In this document: positions 18,282-26,305 of the stretch, piece by piece
Layout: every line of letters starts with the position of its first letter
Position numbering within the stretch: position 1 is the stretch's first letter
DNA from: CAWHHZ01 sp963829355
Lineage (GTDB): Bacteria > Acidobacteriota > Thermoanaerobaculia > Gp7-AA8 > JAHWKK01
DNA: 64,000 bases
Reading direction: 5' to 3'
Assembly (NCBI GenBank): GCA_963829355.1
Contig: CAWHHZ010000013.1
Span: forward strand, 248,001 to 312,000
Notes under the pieces: model-generated
Databases searched by the model: none
The model's input: the letters and a program-made list of their open reading frames with translations, nothing else
Told to the model about the DNA's origin: nothing
Program-made: the position numbers and the translations under genes

Positions 18282-19727
18282 CTACAGCTTGATACACACA
18301 TTCTTCATCTCCGTGAAGAACTCGATGGAGTGTCTGCCTCCCTCACGACCGAGTCCGCTGGCTTTGACCCCGCCGAACGGTACCCGCAGGTCACGCATGA
18401 GCCAGGTGTTGACCCAGACGGTTCCGCTCTCGATGGCCGCAGCGACACGGTGGGCCCGCTTCAGGTTCGTCGTCCAGATCGATGAGCTGAGTCCGTAGAT
18501 GGTCGAGTTCGCGAATCGGATCACTTCCTCTTCGTTGTCGAACGGCGTGATCGTGACGACCGGTCCGAAGATTTCTTCCTGGACGACACGGCAGTCGATA
18601 CCGAGACCGGAGATGACCGTTGGCTCGACGAAGAATCCGTTCCGAACGCGCGGAGGGAGCGACTCCGGACGTCCCCCACCGGAGAGGATGGCTCCCCCTT
18701 CCTCGGTGGCTAGCGCGATGTAGCCTTCTACCTTCTCGCGGTGTGCCGCACTGACGAGTGCGCCGACATTGGTCGACGGGTCGGTGGGATCGCCAACGTT
18801 CAACCTCTTCGTTTCAGTCACGAATCGCTCTGTAAACTCATCACAGATTGATCTCTCGACGAAGATGCGCGAGCCGCAGAGACAGATCTCGCCCTGGTTC
18901 GCAAAGCTCGAGCGGACCGAACCGGGAACAGCCTCGTCGAGATCGGCATCGGCAAAGATGATGTTCGGATTCTTTCCGCCGAGCTCGAGCGAGACCTTCT
19001 TGAAACCCGGACCGGTCGCAGTCTGCACGAGCCTGCCGGTCGCCGTTCCTCCCGTAAACGAGATCAGCGGAACGTCGGGGTGCTCCGTGAGCGCGGCACC
19101 GGCACGGGAGCCGCGGCCATGGACGATGTTGATGACGCCGGGTGGAATGCCGGCCTCAATCGCGAGCTCGCCCAGCCGCATCGCAGTGAGCGGCGTCAGC
19201 TCGGACGGTTTTGCGACGCATGTGTTTCCGGTGGCGATCGCAGGGGCGATCTTCCAGCTCAGGAGATAGAGGGGGAGGTTCCACGGCGAGATCAGTCCTG
19301 CAACACCGAGCGGATGTCTGAGCGTGTAGTTGATGACCGTCTCGCCAGTCTGATGAAAGTCGGTCGAGTCGTGCCGTACGGCCCCGGCGAAGAAACGGAA
19401 GTTGAGCGCCGCCCGCGGGATGTCGAGTGAACGCGCGAGCGAGACCGGCTTCCCGTTGTCGCGCGACTCCAGCTCTGCGAGCTCCTCGATATTCGCCTCG
19501 ATCAGTTCTGCGAGTCTCTCGAGGTATCGGGACCGTTGATCGGTCGACAAAGCCTTCCACGCGGGAAACGCACGCTCTGCTGCGGCAACGGCCACATCGA
19601 CATCTGCGGCGCTGCTGTCGGCGATACGACCAATGACTTCGCCCGTTGCAGGCTCGATCAGGTCGAGCCACTCATCGTCCGCCGGGCCGACGAACGCACC
19701 ATCGATGAAGTTCAGGACCTCGAGCAT
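18282..19727 (-). CDS. 2-aminomuconate/2-hydroxymuconate semialdehyde dehydrogenase family (AmnC/DmpC/NbaE-like)
   Basis: 481 residues from ATG 19727 (MLEVLNFIDGAFVG). NAD-dependent aldehyde dehydrogenase with LISPWNLPLYLLSWK, FTGGTATGR, the catalytic Glu in SLELGGKNPNI and the catalytic Cys in NQGEICLCGSRIFV. The pattern around GEICLCGSR is typical of muconic semialdehyde dehydrogenases. In the pathway it would oxidise the ring-cleavage product to 2-aminomuconate, the substrate of the RidA domain encoded downstream. It is first of the three contiguous minus-strand genes, separated from the dioxygenase by 94 bases that hold a palindrome. Confidence 0.88.
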   Translation of the reverse strand: MLEVLNFIDGAFVGPADDEWLDLIEPATGEVIGRIADSSAADVDVAVAAAERAFPAWKALSTDQRSRYLERLAELIEANIEELAELESRDNGKPVSLARSLDIPRAALNFRFFAGAVRHDSTDFHQTGETVINYTLRHPLGVAGLISPWNLPLYLLSWKIAPAIATGNTCVAKPSELTPLTAMRLGELAIEAGIPPGVINIVHGRGSRAGAALTEHPDVPLISFTGGTATGRLVQTATGPGFKKVSLELGGKNPNIIFADADLDEAVPGSVRSSFANQGEICLCGSRIFVERSICDEFTERFVTETKRLNVGDPTDPSTNVGALVSAAHREKVEGYIALATEEGGAILSGGGRPESLPPRVRNGFFVEPTVISGLGIDCRVVQEEIFGPVVTITPFDNEEEVIRFANSTIYGLSSSIWTTNLKRAHRVAAAIESGTVWVNTWLMRDLRVPFGGVKASGLGREGGRHSIEFFTEMKNVCIKL

Positions 19728-19796
19728 GTGGACTCGGTTCTCGGTTCCGGGTTCTGGGTTCTGGGACTTTGCGCGCGTTCCTGCCAATCATCCAAA

Positions 19797-20038
19797 GGCC
19801 GCCGAAGGGCGGCCGCAACAACCCAGCCCAGGGCGTCAGCCCTGGGATACAGGTGTCGGAAACGATCCGCGAGGCCGCGAAGGCGGTCGGCACCTCGGGA
19901 TCGGAAAGAAGCCGCGACGGTGTGTCGCCCGCCTTCGCGGGCTCGGATCTCTCCCGGTTCATACGCCCCAGGGCTTACGCCCTGGGCTGGGTTGTTGCGG
20001 GCCGCCTTCGCGGCCCTGCGGCTCACCTCACCACTTCC
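19797..20038. repeat. About 240-bp element with inverted ends (CAACAACCCAGCCCAGGGCG)
   Basis: The left end, GGCCGCAACAACCCAGCCC followed by AGGGCGTCAGCCCTGGG, is the reverse complement of the right end, GGGCTTACGCCCTGGG followed by CTGGGTTGTTGCGGGCCGCC. Both ends also fold into their own CCCAGGGC/GCCCTGGG hairpins. The interior has smaller palindromes (CGAAGGCGG, CGCCTTCGCGGG). There is no ORF with recognisable content. It is MITE- or REP-like and sits between the dehydrogenase and the asparaginase-like gene. Confidence 0.8.
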
Positions 20039-20040
20039 CA

Positions 20041-21071
20041 TCACGGGCTCCTCCTGGCGAACTCGTCCGGCTCGAACTCCCAGCGATCGATGTCCGGGTC
20101 CCACGAGTCCCACGGGACGATTCCCGCGATCCGATCGCGGAACTCCGGAGGGATGACGCCCTCGACGATGAAGGCCTTCTGCCGGTGAAGTTTGTACGGG
20201 TTGCGGAACTCGAAGCCGAGCACGCCGAGAATGAATCGGGCGATGTACCAGGTCGCCTGCGAATCCCAGCCGTGCGCGATCTTGACGACGACGCCGAGTC
20301 CGTCGGGGAATGAGGGATGTTCGATCGCCATGCCGAGAAGTCCGTCCGCGCCTTCCTTTGCGATCACGCGTCCACCGGCAGCCTTGATGATGGTCGAATC
20401 GAGACGGTTGAATCCGCCGATCAGATCCGGATTGCGCGTCATCGCCTCCCAGATCCAGTCTTCGTCCTTTTCGGTCACGAGGTTCGCGAAGATTCGCGCC
20501 AGATCTGTGACGGTCTGGCTGACTGTGGGAAGGCCGCAGCCGTCCTTCGCAATGGTCCCCATCTTCCAGTGCTCTCCCAGGACGCGCTCCACATAGTCCA
20601 GGTAAGCCTGAAAGAACTGATGATGCGGCCAGACATATCCGACCCGGCTCCAGCCGCGGAGCTTGCACCCGTACAGCACTGCCGCATGCTCGCCGGAACA
20701 GGTGTGATACCAGCGGCGCGGCCTCCGTACCTGGCGGCCAAACTGGATCAGCGGGACGTCCCGAGGAGCCTGCATCAGTCCCCACTCCCCTTCGTTCAGG
20801 ATCGACTTGACCACCCGTACATGCTCGGTGTCGCCATTGTGCGAGGAAACGGAAATCGCCTTCTGCTCCCAGTCGAGCATTCGCGAAAGTCCTCGGCGAA
20901 GACCTTCATCATGATCGGCTTGACCATCGAGCGGCCGTAGACCTCGACGTTCCCGCCAAACGCGTGGATCAGGTTCTGTCCTGAAACCCAGGACACCGCG
21001 CCATGGATGGTGTTCTCCGCGACCCCGTTGCGGCGGTACTCGACCAGGGGTTTCCAGTCACTGTCGTGCAT
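20041..21071 (-). pseudogene. Asparaginase II family protein (PF06089 type), one-base frameshift
   Basis: The N-terminal frame starts at 21071 (MHDSDWKPLVEYRRNG) and carries VYGRSMVKPIMMKVFAEDF. The other frame, from about 20880, carries MLDWEQKAISVSSHNGDTEHV, TCSGEHAAVLYG, HPHHQ-like PHHQFFQAYLDYV and DGCGLPT, the usual motif order of Rhizobium-type L-asparaginases. Joining them needs one missing base near 20880, giving about 340 residues. The substrate is uncertain. In this context an amide or lactam linked to aromatic-amine breakdown is possible, and plain asparagine hydrolysis is also possible. It is the most upstream minus-strand gene of the cluster. Confidence 0.75.
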
Positions 21072-21129
21072 GAGTGGGTGATTCTACAACGGGGTCGTGG
21101 ACGTGGTGGACTCGGTGGTTGTGGAGGTG

Positions 21130-21233
21130 GTGGACAGAAGCGTGGACAGAGACGTGGACGGAGGCGTGGACTTGTGGACCGGACAACCTCTGTCCACTCT
21201 TTTGTCCACGTCTCTGTCCACGCTTCTGTCCAC
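21130..21233. promoter_or_regulatory. 30-bp perfect inverted repeat of GTGGAC/GTCCAC units in divergent intergenic region
   Basis: Arms 21130-21159 and 21204-21233 are exact reverse complements; each is built of GTGGACAGAAGC, GTGGACAGAGAC and GTGGAC. The 44-base loop carries further GTGGAC/GTCCAC copies. The element sits between the divergent asparaginase-like gene (starts 21071) and the flavin oxidoreductase (starts 21278), so it could be a multi-site operator or a mobile hairpin. No regulator gene is adjacent. Confidence 0.65.
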
Positions 21234-21277
21234 AAGAACGCAATCGAGTCAATTCCACCTCCTATACAATCCTCCTC

Positions 21278-22487
21278 ATGGAGCTCGATATCTTCTTTTC
21301 GATCTCCCAGACCGAGGTCGATGGTTACATGCCTTCGGAGCGGGAGATGTTCCGGAACTTCTTCGATCAGGTACGGCTCGCGGACGAGCTCGGATTCGGA
21401 ACCGCGTGGGTCGCGGAGTCGCATCTTTCGACGGAGACGCAGAAGCTGAATCCGGGCGCGGTGATCCCGCACTTCAAGGGTGAGATCGGGCTCAACACCG
21501 ACATCCTTCAGCTCGCGCACAAAGTTTTTGCGCAGACGAAGTCGATCCACATCGGTTCGGCGATTCTGAATATCCTCGCCAACGGAGGACCGATCGCGGC
21601 GGCGGAACGGATCGCGACGTTCCTCTCGCTTCACGGGCTCGATGATTCGGAGAAGCGGATCATCAACATCGGATTCGCCGCGGGCAGGTTCCCGTTCATC
21701 AATATCCCGTACGGAATCGTTCCTCGGACGCCTGTCGAGCTCGCGGCATGGCCGGCGATGAAGGGGAAGATCTTCCGGCAGGCAACCGAGATCTTCCTGC
21801 GGCTGATCAATGGCGAGACGCTCGACTCGACGATGATCGAGCCGATCACGTTGCGGCGCGAGGATTTCCGCAGCGACGAAGACTGGCAGAAGGTGCTCGA
21901 GGCGTGGGGGCAGAGCGTCGAGGAGATCGCGGTCGAGCCGTTCTGGCGTTTCCCGAAGCTGAAGATCGTTCCGCACGAAGCGCCGAAGCATCTTCTTCGC
22001 CTGCTGATCGGCTCTCACGATCCGGCGATTCAGGCGTTTGCGAACACGATCATGCCGGTCGGGGTCTTCAATCTATCGATCACTCCGGGCAAAGGAGATC
22101 GAGGAGACGAACGAGCGGATGAAGCACGAGTACCACCCGGAGGGCGGCGGATGGAAACGCCGCGACATGCCTCGCACGGTGCTCGTCTTCATCAACGAGG
22201 AAGAGGGGCTCTCACCGGAACAGCGGCGTACGAAAGCGCATGAAGAAGCGACCGATGCGCTGTCGAACTACTGGAAAGCGTTGCAGGGAACGATCGATCC
22301 GGAGCGGGTGGCAAAGGCGACGGACAACGCTCTCGTGGGAGACGCCGCAGCAATCATCGAGCAGTCGAAGGAGCGCTTCCACCCGGAAGACCGCCTCATG
22401 CTCTGGTTCGACTTCAACAACCACGACAACGCGCGCGTCAAACGCAACATGACCGCCTTCATGACCAGAGTGGCGCCGGAGCTGTAG
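21278..22487 (+). pseudogene. LLM-class (luciferase-like) flavin-dependent oxidoreductase, one-base frameshift
   Basis: The first frame (MELDIFFSISQTEVDGYMPSE...) runs to about 22090 and carries a bacterial-luciferase fold pattern: FFDQVRLADELGFGTAWVAESHL, IHIGSAILNILANGGP, RIINIGFAAGRFPF. An extra base near 22085 then shifts to a frame with KEIEETNERMKHEYHPEGGGW and on to MTRVAPEL at 22487. The corrected length is about 400 residues. Such enzymes use reduced flavin for monooxygenation or desulfonation. Divergent from the aminophenol-type cluster, it could act on a related substrate, but nothing in the sequence fixes that. Confidence 0.78.
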
Positions 22488-22489
22488 GA

Positions 22490-22586
22490 GCGCCGGCACC
22501 TTGCCGGCGGAGTGGCGGCACCCTGCCGCCACGAGTACGCAGGCTGGGAGCCTGCGTTCCGCCGGCTGGGGAGCCGGCGCTCCATT
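22490..22586. repeat. Stack of short palindromes between convergent genes
   Basis: Consecutive hairpin words: GCCGGCACCTTGCCGGC, GGCGGCACCCTGCCGCC, GCAGGCTGGGAGCCTGC and GCCGGCTGGGGAGCCGGC. Located between two convergent genes, they may limit read-through on both strands, but there is no U-tract. Confidence 0.6.
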
Positions 22587-22589
22587 GCT

Positions 22590-24023
22590 CTAGAACCTGT
22601 AGACCGCTGACAACGATCCGACCTTGAAGGTGTCGGAGGTGTCGTAGGCGGCGTCGATCTGGAAGGTCGGCCAGGCGAGGCCGACTCCGACCGTGAGATG
22701 GTCCTGATCCTCGCCACCAGGGAAGAGCAGGCTCAGAACAGTTCTGTTGGCGGCGCAGAACTGGCGATCCGACTCGGAGAACTCGGAGTCGGTGCAGGTC
22801 GTGGGGCCGACGTACTTCAGTCCGTGTGCCGGATCACGCCACCATCCGCCGCGGATGGCGAAGGGGATCGTCGTGGTGAAAAAGTACTCGAAACCTGCGT
22901 GAATCTCGGTGGCATCGGGCGTCTCGTAGGCAGACTGCCCGAGCACGGAAGCCTCGTTGAAGATGCTCTGGAAGTTATCGGTGAGATTGGAGTACTTCAC
23001 CTCGACGACGTCCGCGTTGATCGTGAAGACAGGGCTCGGGCGCCAGGAGACGCCGAACCCGTACTGGTCGGGGGCGTGGAACTTCGTGTCGCTGCTCATT
23101 TCCTGAAATCCGAGGCCATCCTGGTTGTCGACGTATACCGGAGCGACGAACTCCGCTCCCTGCTTGTAGGTGCCGCCGATGCTGAAGTTCGGCGACATCT
23201 GCCACTTGAAGCCGCCCGTGAAGGTGATGTCATCATCTTTGCCAAAGTCGTCACCATCGAAGGTCGCCTGGACGACCTGTGTGGTGATCTCGGGCACGGA
23301 GGTATCGACGCGGAAGGTGCTCGCGTACTGCTCGTAGGTCTGGTAGCGACCACTGAAACCGAGAGAGAGGTTGCCAAACTCGTAAGCCATCGAGATTCCG
23401 GCGGTCTGCATCCGGGCCCGGACCGACGTAAAAAATGGGAAGACCTGGTACTGGAGACAAGCGAACGGATCTCCGGTCTGATTGATGATCGCGATGCACT
23501 CGTCTTCGCTGACAGGGCCAGCGCTCCCGAGCGGATCACCCACGGGCTGGTGGAAGACTGGGAACTGCCTGAACGAGGGGAAGCCGAGAAAATCCTCGGT
23601 GAGCGCGTTGATGTCTGCCTCCAGGCTCAGAGGCTGATGGTAGTAGGCCGCAATGACGCCCCTGCCCATCGGGTAAACCAGACTTGCGAAAGAGATCTCG
23701 ACCGGATCGCTGAACGCACTGAAACTCTCTCTCTGGATGTCGGGATAGACACCGCCGACATTCAGATTCTGGATCGTCTCGAAGTTCCGTCCTTCGATCG
23801 AGAACTCAGGGGTTCTCAGGATCGTGAGACCGGCAGGGTTCGATTCCGCGGCGGAGGCGTCGTCGGCCAGACCGAGAAACGCGCCCCCCATACCGAGAGA
23901 GCGAGCTCCCGGATTGGAGAAATTGAACTGAAGGCCGGACAGCGCCTCGATATCTACGTTCTGAGCCGAGGCTCCAACTGCCGAGAGCAGAAGGACCACG
24001 GCGACAACCACGCTTCTTCGCAT
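22590..24023 (-). CDS. OmpP1/FadL/TodX-family outer membrane transporter
   Basis: 477 residues from ATG 24023, with signal peptide MRRSVVVAVVLLLSAVGASAQ. The mature start has the FadL hallmark: GLQFNFSNPGARSLGMGGAFLGLADDASAAESNPAGL (an NPA motif in the hatch region). It ends in a C-terminal beta strand finishing SAVYRF, as expected for BAM-dependent barrel insertion. FadL relatives import long-chain fatty acids or hydrophobic aromatics. Its position next to the aromatic catabolic cluster makes an aromatic substrate possible, but it is transcribed separately. Confidence 0.88.
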   Translation of the reverse strand: MRRSVVVAVVLLLSAVGASAQNVDIEALSGLQFNFSNPGARSLGMGGAFLGLADDASAAESNPAGLTILRTPEFSIEGRNFETIQNLNVGGVYPDIQRESFSAFSDPVEISFASLVYPMGRGVIAAYYHQPLSLEADINALTEDFLGFPSFRQFPVFHQPVGDPLGSAGPVSEDECIAIINQTGDPFACLQYQVFPFFTSVRARMQTAGISMAYEFGNLSLGFSGRYQTYEQYASTFRVDTSVPEITTQVVQATFDGDDFGKDDDITFTGGFKWQMSPNFSIGGTYKQGAEFVAPVYVDNQDGLGFQEMSSDTKFHAPDQYGFGVSWRPSPVFTINADVVEVKYSNLTDNFQSIFNEASVLGQSAYETPDATEIHAGFEYFFTTTIPFAIRGGWWRDPAHGLKYVGPTTCTDSEFSESDRQFCAANRTVLSLLFPGGEDQDHLTVGVGLAWPTFQIDAAYDTSDTFKVGSLSAVYRF

Positions 24024-24193
24024 GACTGACTCCTGTTTAAATTGATTGGATTTGTATTTGTGACCAGGCCCAAGTCTAGAGCCACTGCAGAAGTTCTTCA
24101 AGCAGAAGGTTCGGACGAGGTGATGAAATGACAGCTCGCCATTTGAGAGGTGTGGCTTAATGAACCGATCGCGGGCCACTCACGACATAGGTT

Positions 24194-24302
24194 GTCATCC
24201 TGAGCGTAGTGAAGGATCGCGTCCCGTTATCCTCGCCCTGAGATCCTGCGCGATTTCTTTCGAGTCATGCCGAACGCGATCCTTCGCTTCGCTCAGGATG
24301 AC
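24194..24302. repeat. GTCATCCTGAG palindromic repeat
   Basis: Starts GTCATCCTGAGCGTAGTG and ends CTTCGCTCAGGATGAC, with ACGCGATCCTTCGC before the end. It fills most of the space between the FadL and proS starts. Confidence 0.85.
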
Positions 24303-24305
24303 TGG

Positions 24306-26027
24306 TCAGCCGCGTACTTCTTTCGCCTTCTTCACCGCTTCGACGATCTGCTCGACCGCATCTTCCGGCGACACGAGCATCTTCTCCTTGTCGCGACGCG
24401 TACTGAGCTCCACGTTCCCCTCAGCGAGGCTCTTCTTGCCGACGGTGATACGGAGAGGAATCCCGATCAGGTCGGCATCCTTGAACTTCACTCCCGGCCG
24501 CTCGTCCCGATCGTCGAGAAGCACGTCGACGCCCTGCTCCTGCAGCTCCCGGTAGATCGCAAGCGCCTTCTCGTGGACGTCCTCCTCGCGGCCGATCGGC
24601 GTGATCAGCGCCTCGAACGGCGCGATGGCGATCGGCCAGATGATGCCGTCGTCGTCGTTCCCCTGCTCGATCGCAGCGGCGACCGTGCGGCCGACTCCGA
24701 GCCCGTAGCAGCCCATGATCATCGGATGGCGCTCACCCTCTTCGCCGAGGAAGTCGCAGTTCATCGCGGTGGAGTACTTCGTCCCGAGCTTGAAGATGTG
24801 TCCGACTTCGATCCCGCGGAACATCTCGAGCTCGGTCCGGCATCGGGGACACGGATCGCCCGCGGCCACGACCGTGAAGTCGCCGAAGCTCGTCGGTGTG
24901 AAGTCGCGACCGAGGTTGACGTTCTTCAGATGTTTGTCGGCCTTGTTGGCTCCGACCACGAAGTTGCGCATGCCGCGGAGCGAGACATCGGCAAAGATCC
25001 GCAGATTCTCGACGCCGAGAGGGCCGCTGAACCCTTCGGGACCACCCGTCACGGTACGGATCGCTTCTTCGTCCGCCATCTGGATCCACTCTGCTTCGAG
25101 TACGTTCTTGATCTTGATCTCGTTCGCCGCGCGGTGTCCCGGCAGCAGGATCATCACGACTTCCTTGTCCGTCTGGATCAGGAGGCTCTTGACGACCTGC
25201 GATTGCTCGATCCCGAGGAAGGAGGCTACGTCCTCAATCGTCTTCTTGTCAGGAGTCTCGACTTCCTCGATCTCTCCCATCTCCGTCGAGTTCGCTTCTT
25301 CCGGAGGAGAAGCCATCTCGGCCTTCTCGACGTTGGCTCCGTAGCCGCAGCTCGGACAGCGGACGACGACGTCCTCTCCGGACTGCGCCAGGACCATGAA
25401 CTCGTGCGATGCGGATCCGCCGATGTTGCCGGTGTCGGCTTCCACGACGACGTGATCGAGGCCGCATCGCTCGAAGATGCGTGTGTAAGCCTCATGCATC
25501 CGCTCGTAAGTTTCGTTGAGCGATTCCCAGCTCGAGTGGAACGAGTACGCGTCCTTCATGATGAACTCGCGACCGCGCATCAGACCGAAGCGCGGACGAA
25601 CCTCATCGCGGAACTTCGTCTGGATCTGGTAGAGGTTGACGGGCAGTTGCCGGTACGACGAGATCGAGTCCCTCACGATGTCCGTGACGACCTCCTCATG
25701 AGTCGGACCGAAAACGAAGTCACGATCGTGCCGGTCCTTGATCCGGAGAAGCTCTTTCCCGTACTGCTTCCAGCGGCCCGACTCGACCCACAGCTCGGCA
25801 GGCTGGATGGCCGGCATCGTCAGCTCGATCGATCCCGCGCGGTTCATTTCCTCGCGAACGATCGCTTCGAGCTTTTGAATCGAGCGCAGACCCAGCGGCA
25901 GATACGAGTAGATGCCGGCGGCAACCTTCCGGATCATTCCGGCTCGCATCATCAGCTTTTGACTGATGACGTCGGCATCCGAGGGATCTTCCCTCAATGT
26001 ATTGATGAAGTACTGAGTCCAGCGCAT
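24306..26027 (-). CDS. proS: Prolyl-tRNA synthetase, bacterial type with YbaK-like editing insertion
   Basis: 573 residues, the normal length for the long bacterial ProRS. Class II motifs are visible: the N-terminal dimer region MIRKVAAGIYSYLPLGLRS, motif 2 (FRDEVRPRFGLMRGREFIMKDAYSF) and motif 3 (GCYGLGVGRTVAAAIEQ). The insertion between motifs 2 and 3 (about residues 225-390) has the editing-domain pattern. The C-terminal anticodon-binding domain ends the protein. It charges tRNA-Pro in the cytoplasm. An essential single gene, intact and unfused, divergent from the transglycosylase. Confidence 0.96.
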   Translation of the reverse strand: MRWTQYFINTLREDPSDADVISQKLMMRAGMIRKVAAGIYSYLPLGLRSIQKLEAIVREEMNRAGSIELTMPAIQPAELWVESGRWKQYGKELLRIKDRHDRDFVFGPTHEEVVTDIVRDSISSYRQLPVNLYQIQTKFRDEVRPRFGLMRGREFIMKDAYSFHSSWESLNETYERMHEAYTRIFERCGLDHVVVEADTGNIGGSASHEFMVLAQSGEDVVVRCPSCGYGANVEKAEMASPPEEANSTEMGEIEEVETPDKKTIEDVASFLGIEQSQVVKSLLIQTDKEVVMILLPGHRAANEIKIKNVLEAEWIQMADEEAIRTVTGGPEGFSGPLGVENLRIFADVSLRGMRNFVVGANKADKHLKNVNLGRDFTPTSFGDFTVVAAGDPCPRCRTELEMFRGIEVGHIFKLGTKYSTAMNCDFLGEEGERHPMIMGCYGLGVGRTVAAAIEQGNDDDGIIWPIAIAPFEALITPIGREEDVHEKALAIYRELQEQGVDVLLDDRDERPGVKFKDADLIGIPLRITVGKKSLAEGNVELSTRRDKEKMLVSPEDAVEQIVEAVKKAKEVRG

Positions 26028-26305
26028 GAAAACACTCCCCTGACAGATGTAGGCGCTCTACCGGAAGAGGCGGCGCGTTCGATGTGACGTGCGATTCTAC
26101 AGCAGCGCACCGGCAGGCACGGTGTACGTAACCACGCGAAGCGCCCGCATCATCCAGAATGGGAAGAAGCCTGACTGTGGTCCTCTCTGTACAAGTGCGC
26201 CCCTCCGGTTCGGGAATCGAACTTGAATTGAGCGGGACGTATGAAACGTACCGTCCCGAGTGCTCTGACTCAGATACCGCTTCCTCTCACACGGAAAAAT
26301 CGATC

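Noticed and set aside
19788..20040. Open frames across the inverted-repeat element
   Set aside because: They exist only because palindromic GC-rich sequence lacks stops; no start signal or domain.
24267..26087. 606-codon plus-strand frame opposite proS
   Set aside because: Mirror of a fully conserved prolyl-tRNA synthetase; its composition (many Leu, Arg, Asp, His) is antisense-like and no motif is present.
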